Under the pieces are notes generated by a model. It did not search any database, was not told where the DNA came from, and saw nothing but the letters and a program-made list of their open reading frames with translations. Shown here in pieces: positions 6,816-13,888 of a DNA stretch of 15,727 nt (position 1 is the first letter of the stretch; every line of letters begins with the position of its first letter). Both the position numbers and the translations under genes were made by a program. The DNA is from Candidatus Thorarchaeota archaeon (lineage in GTDB: Archaea > Asgardarchaeota > Thorarchaeia > Thorarchaeales > Thorarchaeaceae): assembly GCA_016840965.1 (NCBI GenBank), contig JAEORI010000036.1, forward strand, positions 1 to 15,727. The letters are read 5' to 3'.

Positions 6816-7850
6816 TTATCCAAATCTGATTCGTGGATCGAGAACACCATAAATCATGTCAACGATGAAATTCGCTGTGACAAAGATAAATGCAACAAGC
6901 AGCGTGAATCCGTTGATGGCTGCGATATCTGAGTTCAGAATTGAACTTGTAGCCCAACGTCCCAATCCAGGCCAATTGAAGATAGTTTCCGTTAGAACAG
7001 CTCCAGTTATTAATCCACCAAAAGCCAGACCAATAACTGTGACGGTTGGAATGAGTGCATTCCTCAATGCGTGCTTATAGATCACAACTCTTTCTGTAAG
7101 CCCTTTGGACTTTGCTAGAGTGATGTAATCTTCTTTTATCACCTCAAGCATACTTGAACGCATCATTCTAGTGATTATTGCTAGAGTGATATATCCAAGA
7201 CAGAAACCAGGCATAATAAGATGCACTATAGCATCTACGAATAGATATGGGTTGTGTTCAAACAGTAGTGAATCTATCAGTAGAAATCCAGTGGTAGGAG
7301 TCCAAGAAAATGCGCGATAATTATATCGATCCCCACCTGGAAGATACGGGAGGTTCCATTGTGAGAATTGAAAGAAGAGCACATACTTCAACATTAAACC
7401 AAACCAAAAGATTGGCATCGAAACACCTGTGAGTGCAAAGATACGAGTGATATGATCTGCAACTTTGTCTTTCCTAGTTGCTGATATAATACCTAGTGGA
7501 ATGCCAAGAACTATCGCTATTATCATAGCAACAATGGACAGCTCAATAGTTGCAGGGAACAACATGGCAAGAACAGTGAGAACAGGCAAATCAGCACCTG
7601 TAGTAGTGCTTACACCCCAATCTCCTCGGAATAAAGAACTCAAATAAAGGAAGTATTGTACAACTAGTGGTTGATCCAGACCACGAGCTCGTATAATACC
7701 AGGTATTGCAGCATCCGGAGTTCTCTCTGTAACGTACATGGCTAAAGGATCACCAACTACGTATGAGAGAAACCAAGTTATGGTCAATACTCCAAACACT
7801 ACTGGAATTGCTAATATTATCCTTCGAAGTACAAAGTCCCTGAGCTTCAT
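6816..7850 (-). CDS. dppB: Peptide/nickel-type ABC transporter permease B (DppB/OppB-like)
   Basis: First gene of the minus-strand transporter operon and one of the two membrane subunits forming the pore. It has 344 residues, typical for the family. The N-terminus has the OppB signature: FVLRRIILAIPVVFGVLTITWFL helix followed by GDPLA. Six helices are visible, with the GLDQPLVVQYFLYLSSLFRGDWG region at about 55-80 on the outer side. The EAA coupling loop reads DYITLAKSKGLTERVVIYKH followed by ALRNALIP at about 239-265. The end is the conserved TETIFNWPGLGRW segment, a last helix and LDPRIRFG. ATG 7850 has GAGG about 8 bases upstream. A loop at about 165-205 with GGDRYNYRAFSW is somewhat longer than in bacterial relatives. 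It lies 16 bases before permease C and is divergent from the binding-protein gene across 313 bases. Confidence 0.95.
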   Translation of the reverse strand: MKLRDFVLRRIILAIPVVFGVLTITWFLSYVVGDPLAMYVTERTPDAAIPGIIRARGLDQPLVVQYFLYLSSLFRGDWGVSTTTGADLPVLTVLAMLFPATIELSIVAMIIAIVLGIPLGIISATRKDKVADHITRIFALTGVSMPIFWFGLMLKYVLFFQFSQWNLPYLPGGDRYNYRAFSWTPTTGFLLIDSLLFEHNPYLFVDAIVHLIMPGFCLGYITLAIITRMMRSSMLEVIKEDYITLAKSKGLTERVVIYKHALRNALIPTVTVIGLAFGGLITGAVLTETIFNWPGLGRWATSSILNSDIAAINGFTLLVAFIFVTANFIVDMIYGVLDPRIRFG

Positions 7851-7940
7851 TGATAGTCCTCAATCAGGCTTGTTTACATATACATAGGAATCCAATCTCG
7901 TAAACTACTGCTTGCCCACATTGTGTAATACTTAAGCTTT

Positions 7941-7974
7941 TGGTTATCATCAATGGGATGGTTATCATCAATGG
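7941..7974. repeat. Tandem direct repeat, 16 identical bases at an 18-base period
   Basis: TGGTTATCATCAATGG occurs at 7941-7956 and again at 7959-7974. An 18-base spacing is close to two helical turns, so two regulator copies would sit on nearly the same DNA face. The GTTATCAT core recurs once more at 7996-8003 as part of the palindrome. Probable operator; the regulator is not in the window. Confidence 0.7.
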
Positions 7975-7997
7975 CAGTTCGATGATATCTGATGAGT

Positions 7998-8009
7998 TAT
8001 CATATGATA
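7998..8009. promoter_or_regulatory. Perfect 12-base palindrome TATCATATGATA
   Basis: The palindrome lies 16 bases before the plus-strand TATA-like box. With flanking bases it reads GTTATCATATGATACC, so its left half repeats the GTTATCAT core of the tandem repeat. A dimeric regulator bound here could overlap the basal factors at the box. Confidence 0.5.
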
Positions 8010-8025
8010 CCAATTGAAACGTAAG

Positions 8026-8034
8026 CTATATTAG
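8026..8034 (+). promoter_or_regulatory. Candidate TATA box for the binding-protein gene
   Basis: CTATATTAG with a purine-rich GAAACGTAAG directly upstream looks like BRE plus TATA. Transcription would begin near 8055 and leave a leader of about 108 bases that includes two sets of inverted repeats. A later TTAAAAAC at 8151-8158 is too near the ATG to serve. Confidence 0.4.
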
Positions 8035-8068
8035 CATCTAAATCTAGCGTGTGAACTAATAGCGAAGT

Positions 8069-8107
8069 TAGACTGATACAGAGTTTGAGAATTTTGATAT
8101 CAGTCTA
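8069..8107 (+). repeat. Perfect 10-base inverted repeat in the binding-protein leader
   Basis: TAGACTGATA (8069-8078) pairs with TATCAGTCTA (8098-8107) across a 19-base spacer. It could be a DNA-binding site or an RNA stem in the leader. Confidence 0.55.
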
Positions 8108-8114
8108 GTTTGTT

Positions 8115-8150
8115 GTTGCGATTCATTCATTGAATCGTTCATAGCGCAAC
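8115..8150 (+). repeat. Nested inverted repeats just before the binding-protein start
   Basis: CGATTCA (8119-8125) pairs with TGAATCG (8131-8137) across a 5-base loop, and GTTGCG (8115-8120) can alternatively pair with CGCAAC (8145-8150) around it. The two pairings share bases, so they could be alternative folds 14 bases before the start codon. Confidence 0.4.
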
Positions 8151-8163
8151 TTAAAAACACGAG

Positions 8164-10041
8164 ATGGATGACATGGAGAGAAATCAATTAATAGCTGTCG
8201 TCGTAATCATCGTTGTTGTAGGTTCAGTTGGAGCGTACATTCTTCTGGCACCTCCGCCAATAACACTTGCAGAAGACCAGACGATTGTTTTTGAAACAAT
8301 AGCGCTTCCTGAATACTTGGACCCACACAAAGACTACGAGTCAGCTGGTTCGCATGTAAGTTTCAACGTTTATGAAACGTTGTATACTTATCCGTGGGAT
8401 ACTGCAGACACGACACCATCTGTTCCACTGCTTGCTACGGATGTAGATATATCAGCAGATGGAAAGACATACACCTTCACACTTCGTCAAGGTGTCACAT
8501 TCCATGATGGAACTCCCTTCAACGCGACCTGTGTCCAGATGAACTTCTGGCGAATGTTAGGACGTGGTTGGGATGATGGCTTTGGTCCAGTCTGGATGGT
8601 CGCAGAACCAATCCTGGGTGGTCAAGCCGTTGAGGATGCAGTATTCGAGTATGGAGACAGAAGTGCTGAGCACATCGCAGCTTGGGCAAACTGGCAAGCA
8701 AACGTCAGTGCAGTTGTTGTAACTGGTGACTATGAGGTGGAGATTCACCTTGCATATGCATTTGCACCATTCCTGCCTGCTATCACCTATGCAGTTGGAG
8801 CAATGATCAGTCCAACCTTCTTCATGGCTCATGGTGGAATGTCACCGGCGAGTGATGACTTCACCTTGGACAGTGAAACGTGCGGTACTGGTCCATTCAT
8901 TTTTGAGGAGTGGATTGACAATGACAGACTCTCAGTAGTACGCAATGACGACTATTGGAGAGCTGCTGATGCAAAGTTAACTCACCCCTACGCAGGTACT
9001 ATTGAGAAGGTCACATGGAAGAAGAACATTGACATAAACAGCAGAATGCTGAACTTGCAAGCTGGGACTACTGACACTTGTGACTGGCTAACAACCAATG
9101 CCTATGATATCTGGAACAACGTTACCACTCGCAATCCTAACGGTATTGGACAGAGTATCAATCCTGATGTCAAGGTCTGGACAGGTCTGCCAAACTACAA
9201 TGTCGCGTTCCTAGGGTTCAACATGAACGACTACCTGAACTATTCAGGCGAAATCGTTCTGAATCCATTCCAAGACTGGGAGCTAAGAACAGCTTTGACG
9301 TACGCATTTGACTATGATGCATACATCAATAATCTCCTAAACGGAATTGCTATTCCACTAGCTGGACCAATTCCAAAGGGTCTATTCGGACATAATGATG
9401 CAATAGTCCCATACGTAACGGACTTAGCTACAGCAGTCACACACTGGAACCTAGCTATGGCAAATGGATTGGATGACATCTTTGCAAACAACTCATATCA
9501 GGTAAACATCTATTACAACGAAGGTAACACTGGTCGTGAGGGTGCTAGCCTACTGCTCAAGTCGGCTCTAGAAGCAATCATTGCCGATCCAGCTTCGACT
9601 GATCCAACCACACCTCTTACCATTGATGTATATGGTCTTGAGTGGGCAAGCTATCTCTACCAAGTAAGGAACAGGCAATTGCCAATCTTCTTCCTTGGTT
9701 GGATGCCTGACTACGCTGACCCTGACAACTACATCTCACCCTTCGTCAAGAGCACTGGTACCTATCCATACAGAATGGGTCTTGAAGGCTCAACTGGTGA
9801 GGGTGATGTAGTTTGGGATCACGTGGCTATCGATGCTTTGATTGCCGATGCTGCCAAGGAATCTGATCCTGCTGAAAGGATTGTAATCTACAACGAGATT
9901 CTAGATGCTGTTATGGCTCACAATGCGTTTATCTGGACCTCCCAGGGAATTGAATTCCATGTTGAAGGAGCCTGGATGAACGGATATGTGTTCAATCCAA
10001 TGCATGACGAGTACTGGTACCACTACTACAAGACTGCATAG
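8164..10041 (+). CDS. Family 5 solute-binding protein of a peptide ABC transporter
   Basis: This 625-residue protein captures the substrate outside the cell and hands it to the permeases. Residues 8-28 are a hydrophobic segment (LIAVVVIIVVVGSVGAYILL) with no lipobox Cys, so it is probably a membrane-anchored archaeal binding protein. The mature part carries the family 5 pattern: LDPHKDYESA near 52, VYETLYTY near 69-76, the TYTFTLRQGVTFHDGTPFNA signature at about 102-121, TGPFIFEEW, LRTALTYAFDYDAYI in the second half, and GWMPDYADPDNYISPF near the end. Length exceeds typical DppA (about 535). Several Asn-X-Ser/Thr sites are present, as often glycosylated in archaea. Codons ending in C look more frequent than in neighbours, suggesting high expression. 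ATG 8173 is an alternative start. It stops at TAG, followed nine codons later by TAA and then a terminator hairpin. Substrate cannot be told. Confidence 0.93.
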   Translation: MDDMERNQLIAVVVIIVVVGSVGAYILLAPPPITLAEDQTIVFETIALPEYLDPHKDYESAGSHVSFNVYETLYTYPWDTADTTPSVPLLATDVDISADGKTYTFTLRQGVTFHDGTPFNATCVQMNFWRMLGRGWDDGFGPVWMVAEPILGGQAVEDAVFEYGDRSAEHIAAWANWQANVSAVVVTGDYEVEIHLAYAFAPFLPAITYAVGAMISPTFFMAHGGMSPASDDFTLDSETCGTGPFIFEEWIDNDRLSVVRNDDYWRAADAKLTHPYAGTIEKVTWKKNIDINSRMLNLQAGTTDTCDWLTTNAYDIWNNVTTRNPNGIGQSINPDVKVWTGLPNYNVAFLGFNMNDYLNYSGEIVLNPFQDWELRTALTYAFDYDAYINNLLNGIAIPLAGPIPKGLFGHNDAIVPYVTDLATAVTHWNLAMANGLDDIFANNSYQVNIYYNEGNTGREGASLLLKSALEAIIADPASTDPTTPLTIDVYGLEWASYLYQVRNRQLPIFFLGWMPDYADPDNYISPFVKSTGTYPYRMGLEGSTGEGDVVWDHVAIDALIADAAKESDPAERIVIYNEILDAVMAHNAFIWTSQGIEFHVEGAWMNGYVFNPMHDEYWYHYYKTA

Positions 10042-10085
10042 TCAATAGTAATCAAGTACTTACTCTAAAGCAATAGAACAAATGT

Positions 10086-10126
10086 AGACCGGGGTTTGAA
10101 ACCTCGGTCTCTCTTCTTATTTTTTC
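10086..10126 (+). terminator. Hairpin plus T-rich terminator after the binding-protein gene
   Basis: GACCGGGGT (10087-10095) pairs with ACCTCGGTC (10101-10109) with one G-T wobble and a 5-base loop, followed by TCTTCTTATTTTTTC. A 5' extension of the following gene back to a TTG at 10096 would fall inside this hairpin, so that start is rejected. Such a strong stop fits a highly expressed binding protein. Confidence 0.75.
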
Positions 10127-10177
10127 AGGATATAATACCACACTCATTCAGTTTGATTCATGGCCTAGTTGGAAATG

Positions 10178-10185
10178 CTTATAGC
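10178..10185 (+). promoter_or_regulatory. TATA-like box that decides the start of the six-helix protein
   Basis: CTTATAGC preceded by GGAAATG sits 44 bases before ATG 10222, leaving a leader of about 15 bases. It shows this gene is transcribed separately from the binding protein, whose terminator lies just upstream. Confidence 0.4.
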
Positions 10186-10221
10186 AATTATTTCATTCAA
10201 AAGTTGCAGGTGCCATTTGCC

Positions 10222-11127
10222 ATGCAGACCACAGAGAAAACCAGTAGTTTTTCAACAATGACTTCACATCAAATGTTTACACTATGGTGGGATGAACCAT
10301 GGGTGCGAAATCTTGTTCTACTCCTTTCACCAGTGGGAATCATTGATGCTACCTTTACAGTTCTTCTCTTTTATCAGATTGGTGTCAGTTTTGAATCAAA
10401 TCCATTCGTACGGGCTGCGCTTCTAAGTGAATGGTGGGTTGCTTGGTTCTTCCTCGATGCAATCTCATTTTTCTTATTCATTATGATGGCAGGGTCATAT
10501 TACTTACATACACGAAGAAGTCTCATTGATAATAGAATTGGTCTTGTTTCAGGTCTAGTCGCCATCAGAGTGGGCTTGGCGGCACATAATGTGGTTCGAT
10601 TCTATGGAATATTTCCAGCTGTATTTAGTGGAATAATAATCGGATTGATTACATTCATTATTGTAGACAGTTTGCTTGATCGCACAAGTGATGTAACTTG
10701 GCATGGATTCAAGCAATGGTGGAAACATAAGTTAGACAGGCGACATGATGAAAAGCTTATGAGGACAGCAAGAAAGCAAAAACGTGGAGATGAAACTCAA
10801 TTGGATGAAAAAGTTGAGAGAGATATTGATGCAGAAATAACCACAACCGAAGAACCAGCTAGACCGAGCACACAAAGAATTTGGAGGAAACGTGCTCTTT
10901 ACATATTGGGAGCTGCCGCACTCTTCATATTCATGCCCTATTTCCTTGTGTTTCTTGCAGATGTGACGGGTGTGAGCGCGTTTTCTGAAATCTATGGACC
11001 CTTGGTCTTTTGGAACCAATTATCAGCACCTGCATTTCTACTTGGATTCTTTTCGATTTGCATCTTCACTGCATTGATAATGTATCTAGTCCTAAGATCA
11101 TTTGAGGTTCAAGAAGGAGCTTGGTAA
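10222..11127 (+). CDS. Six-helix membrane protein, DUF5658-like N-terminal half
   Basis: From ATG 10222 it has 301 residues. Hydrophobic helices lie at about 28-55, 70-95, 105-128, 132-152, 228-250 and 264-292. Between helices 4 and 5 is a charged cytoplasmic loop of about 70 residues (KHKLDRRHDEKLMRTARKQK, then an acidic stretch). The first pair of helices has the pattern D-A-x-x-T ... G-x-x-x-E-x-NP, which resembles DUF5658 membrane proteins of unknown function; this is a pattern resemblance, not a search. Start choice: the frame is open upstream into the terminator, but a TATA-like CTTATAGC at 10178-10185 puts the transcript start near 10207, and GGTG lies about 10 bases before ATG 10222. 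It lies between the binding protein and the third ATPase, so an accessory transporter role is possible but unproved. Confidence 0.75.
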   Translation: MQTTEKTSSFSTMTSHQMFTLWWDEPWVRNLVLLLSPVGIIDATFTVLLFYQIGVSFESNPFVRAALLSEWWVAWFFLDAISFFLFIMMAGSYYLHTRRSLIDNRIGLVSGLVAIRVGLAAHNVVRFYGIFPAVFSGIIIGLITFIIVDSLLDRTSDVTWHGFKQWWKHKLDRRHDEKLMRTARKQKRGDETQLDEKVERDIDAEITTTEEPARPSTQRIWRKRALYILGAAALFIFMPYFLVFLADVTGVSAFSEIYGPLVFWNQLSAPAFLLGFFSICIFTALIMYLVLRSFEVQEGAW

Positions 11128-11168
11128 AGACATAGTTGTATTTTAACCATAATGCTTCTTTGACACGG

Positions 11169-11177
11169 TTTATTAAT
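11169..11177 (+). promoter_or_regulatory. TATA-like box of the third ATPase gene
   Basis: TTTATTAAT lies 32 bases before ATG 11209, which would give a very short leader holding GGTGG (11200-11204) as a possible ribosome site. The gene therefore appears to have its own promoter, which argues it is not yet a silent relic. Confidence 0.45.
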
Positions 11178-11208
11178 GCAATAGGGAAACTTTGCTGACG
11201 GTGGCAGT

Positions 11209-12294
11209 ATGACCAAGGGTGACCCATTACTCATCTTAGAAAACCTGAGAGCGTACTATCCTTCAAAAAAAGGACTGGTCAGAGCAGTAGATGATGTTTC
11301 TTTTGAAGTTAGAGAGGGTGAGTGTGTTGGACTTCTCGGAGAGAGTGGGTCAGGAAAGAGTAGTATGGCGCTCGCGATTATGGGGCTGTTTGAAAAAGTT
11401 GCGCGGTTTTCTGCTGGAACATCAAATGATCCAACATTACAAAGAGCGTTCAAGAAAGGGCTTCCTGGTACTACGGATTTACCTGGAGTTCGAGGTAAAG
11501 TATTCTTTAGAGGGAAGGAAATAACTGCTTTATCACAAGATGAACTCACTACAATCAGAGGTCGTGAAATATCACTAGTTCCACAGGGGCTTGGTCATGC
11601 TCTAAATCCAAAACATAGTATTGGACATCAGACTGCTGAACCTGTTGAAATACATGATGAAAACATCAGACTTCTTGAGCTCAAGAGGAAAGTCCTAGAA
11701 TATCTTGGGCTTGTTCAATTAGCTGATGCTAGCATGCGATTTGTATTGGATCCTGGAAGCTTCAGTGGAGGAGAGTCACAAAGGATACTGATTGCTATGG
11801 CGCTCATTGCTGGGCCCTACCTTGTGATTGCTGATGAACCAACTTCAGCTCTGGATGTGACTGTTCAACAGCAGATTATGAATGTCCTAAAGATGATTCG
11901 TGATGAATTTAATGTGTCACTGCTTCTCATCAGTCATGATGCCGGCGTTGTTGCAGAGATGGCTGATAGAGTTGCTATAATGTAGGCTGGTAAGATCGTT
12001 GAATATGCCAATGCAATTGATATCTTTCATGACCCACAACATCCATATACGATGGGACTGATGTCGAGTTTTCCAACAATCGCGATGATGCAGATGCGGG
12101 CTGGAAAGAAACCAAAACTGAGAGGAATTCCTGGAGATTCTCCAGACCTCTGTGCTATACCAAAAGGCTGTGCATTTCATCCTCGATGCAGATACGTAAT
12201 TGATAGGTGCAGAGAAGAAATACCGGAGTATAGAGAGGTAAAACCAGACCACTTTATTCGATGTCATAGATGGGGCGACTTAGATAAAGAATGA
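11209..12294 (+). CDS. Third OppD-type ABC ATPase, interrupted by one in-frame TAG
   Basis: The full frame has 361 positions with TAG at position 259. Before it lies the whole nucleotide-binding core: Walker A GESGSGKSS (44-52), Q-loop Gln 126 in VPQG, signature FSGGESQR (185-192), Walker B LVIADE (205-210), D-loop SALD, and H-loop His 243. After the TAG the same frame continues with AGKIVEYANAIDIFHDPQHP and the C-terminal domain with Cys 321, 327, 334 and 352 in the CX5C-X6-C...C iron-sulfur pattern, then TGA. An about 30-residue insertion lies after Walker A (67-97). Stopping at TAG would leave 258 residues with every ATP motif but no iron-sulfur domain. It is apart from the ATPase D/F pair and has no permease beside it, so it may be an alternative motor for the same importer. 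Family sure; intactness open. Confidence 0.85.
11983..11985 (+). other. In-frame TAG at a conserved tyrosine position of the third ATPase
   Basis: The frame reads GTT GCT ATA ATG TAG GCT GGT AAG ATC GTT. The equivalent positions in the two other ATPases of this window are VMYLGKVVE (codon TAC) and VMYAGTTVE (codon TAT). The TAG differs from a Tyr codon by one base. Confidence 0.9.
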
Positions 12295-12297
12295 AGT

Positions 12298-12319
12298 GTG
12301 GGCGCCAGAAGGCACCCAC
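12298..12319 (+). terminator. Hairpin directly after the third ATPase
   Basis: GTGGGcGCC / GGCaCCCAC with an AGAA loop, four bases after the TGA. No T-run follows, so it may protect the 3' end rather than terminate. Confidence 0.4.
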
Positions 12320-12551
12320 GGAGTATTCCTGTTTCAAGTCTGAGCGTCGATGGGCACCATATTATTTGGAGTTGAATTGCTTCATTCAATTTGCAAACAA
12401 CCACATGAATAGTCCCGCATCCTTCTAATCGACTTTATCCTCCCAGCTCTGACGAGTAATATTCCTAATTATAACAACTCAAATAATATTCTTCCGCCTC
12501 TTAGAAATGAGCAATAGGCTCAACAAAATGCATTCTGAGAGGCATCACTTC

Positions 12552-12617
12552 AAAAATTAGATTGCTCCTACTCATCACTGAGTAGAGAGATAGCCCCCAT
12601 TAGGTATTGGGGGCTAT
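12552..12617 (-). terminator. Two tandem hairpins and a T-run after the carbamoyltransferase
   Basis: On the minus strand the first stem pairs 12608-12617 with 12590-12599 (10 perfect base pairs, ATAGCCCCCA against TGGGGGCTAT, 8-base loop). The second pairs 12579-12585 with 12568-12574 (7 perfect pairs, 4-base loop). A TTTTT run follows at 12552-12556. The first stem starts only 8 bases after the stop codon. Confidence 0.65.
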
Positions 12618-12624
12618 ACACAGC

Positions 12625-13656
12625 TTATTGTTTACCCATTGTTAAAGCCATGATGGCCTTCTGAACATGGAGTCTGTTCTCAGCAACATCATAGACAATA
12701 GACCTAGGACTGTCACAGACCTCATCTGTGACTTCTGCATTTCTGTCGACTGGACCACAATGAGTGAAGTAAGCATTGTTTGTGTGTGACATCCACTCCT
12801 TGGTTGTAATCCAATCATCGTACTTTGCTGCAAGCTCTATCTCTTTCTTCTTTGCTTCATCTACTCCTCGTTTCATCATTTCATCATAGAAGCCATCAGT
12901 CATCCAGTTGCGAGAATAGACTATGTCTGCATTCTTGTAGCCTTCCTCAAGATCATGAACAATCTCAAATGTACTATCAGCCGCTGCAGCATTTTCCTCA
13001 CACCACTTGATAACCTCTGGGTCTAAATCGTAACCTGGAGGGTGGGCGAGTGTCACATCCATTCCAAGTCGTGAGTTAATCAATATACTCTCTTGGACAC
13101 TACACCACGAACGGACAAGTGCACCTTTCCCCCAGACCTGCAATATCTTCTTGCCCTTGAGGTTCTTACCAGCATGTTGTCGATAACCCATGACATCTGC
13201 AAGACCCTGACAAGGGTGGAACTTGTCGTGTGCCATAGAAATAATTGGAATACTCGCATTGTCAGCGTATTGCCTTAGGAGTTCGTCGCCTTGGCCATAA
13301 TACTCAATACCAGTTTCTAGAATTCGGATTCCAAGTCCTATTGCATAACGACTCATAACCTGAGCCGCGTCTTCAACAGTTTCACCAGCTGACTTACCAC
13401 TCTTGAGCCTCATTGTCTTTGGTTCTAAGAATTGGGCATGTCCACCAAGCTCCGTGGCTGCCGCTTCGAAAGACTGCCGAGTTCTAACACTAGGGTTGTA
13501 GAAGAACATGAAGAATGTCCTTCTATCAAGAGAGTTATTCAGCGGATGGTCATATCGGTTAGCCTTGAACTCAAATGAGAGGTCCAAGGTCTTTTCAAGC
13601 TCTTCAACACTCCATTCTTGTGTTGTAATTAAATCGCGTCCATACAGACTCTTCAT
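12625..13656 (-). CDS. Carbamoyltransferase of the ornithine/acetylornithine type, substrate uncertain
   Basis: Such enzymes move the carbamoyl group of carbamoyl phosphate to an amine. Numbered from ATG 13656 there are 343 residues. The carbamoyl-phosphate site is intact: SVRTR (56-60) and HPCQ (147-150). The C-terminal DSPRSIVYDVAENRLHVQKA (315-334) closely resembles N-acetylornithine carbamoyltransferases, and GMDVTLAHPPGYDL (198-211) resembles the YgeW group. The amino-acid-side motif reads HCGPVDRN (299-306), where ornithine enzymes have HCLP and acetylornithine enzymes HCLPLRRN, so substrate may differ. GTG at 13665 is three codons upstream and possible; ATG 13656 is preferred. No other arginine genes lie beside it. 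It is divergent from the PH-like gene. Family is sure; calling it plain ornithine carbamoyltransferase would be unsafe. Confidence 0.9.
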   Translation of the reverse strand: MKSLYGRDLITTQEWSVEELEKTLDLSFEFKANRYDHPLNNSLDRRTFFMFFYNPSVRTRQSFEAAATELGGHAQFLEPKTMRLKSGKSAGETVEDAAQVMSRYAIGLGIRILETGIEYYGQGDELLRQYADNASIPIISMAHDKFHPCQGLADVMGYRQHAGKNLKGKKILQVWGKGALVRSWCSVQESILINSRLGMDVTLAHPPGYDLDPEVIKWCEENAAAADSTFEIVHDLEEGYKNADIVYSRNWMTDGFYDEMMKRGVDEAKKKEIELAAKYDDWITTKEWMSHTNNAYFTHCGPVDRNAEVTDEVCDSPRSIVYDVAENRLHVQKAIMALTMGKQ

Positions 13657-13888
13657 TGTAGTCACGAGGCAATCTCAGTTCATCTTGGATTTGAGTCTAT
13701 CGCAAATTAGACCGCTACAAGAATAGGAAAATCAAATAATACTAGATCTCTTTTCTTCATGCTTTCTTTATGTAATAATATTCTTCATCATCCTCTTAGT
13801 GCCAATGGACTTCAATGAATCATACTAAAAAGCAAAAGACACGAAAGTGATAAATCAAGCAAACGAAAATCTTGTTTGTGGGAGTATC

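Larger units (their letters stand above)
7851..8163. promoter_or_regulatory. Divergent control region of the peptide transporter (no gene inside)
   Basis: This 313-base gap separates the permease operon (minus) from the binding protein (plus). I see no ORF or RNA gene in it. Going left to right: a TATA-like TATGTATATGTAAAC on the minus strand (about 7873-7887) and a second minus-strand candidate GCTTAAGTATTAC (about 7924-7936), the 18-base tandem repeat at 7941-7976, a palindrome at 7998-8009, a plus-strand TATA-like box at 8026-8034, and inverted repeats at 8069-8107 and 8115-8150. The layout suits joint control of both transcripts by a peptide- or nutrient-sensing regulator. Confidence 0.6.
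12295..12624. other. Intergenic stretch between convergent genes: hairpins only
   Basis: 330 bases without a convincing gene. Right after the ATPase stop is a stem GTGGG/CCCAC with inner GCC/GGC (12298-12319). Near the right end are two adjacent stems that serve the minus-strand carbamoyltransferase. Between them (about 12330-12550) I see only AT-rich sequence with no ORF of note and no tRNA-like GTTCGA arm. Confidence 0.6.

Noticed and set aside
7941..7974. CRISPR-like array
   Set aside because: Only two repeat units at an 18-base period with a 2-base gap; there are no spacers and no cas genes in the window.
10096..10221. 5' extension of the six-helix membrane protein back to TTG 10096
   Set aside because: The TTG lies inside the terminator hairpin of the binding-protein gene, and a TATA-like box at 10178-10185 lies within the extension. 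The extension has no membrane or signal pattern of its own.
12052..12294. Separate small gene starting at ATG 12052
   Set aside because: It is the C-terminal iron-sulfur domain of the third ATPase in the same frame as the upstream part. The conserved sequence begins well before this ATG, directly after the TAG.
12330..12550. Possible tRNA or small RNA gene in the intergenic stretch
   Set aside because: No tRNA arms or GTTCGA-like loop are visible and no strong stem pairs the ends of a tRNA-sized segment.
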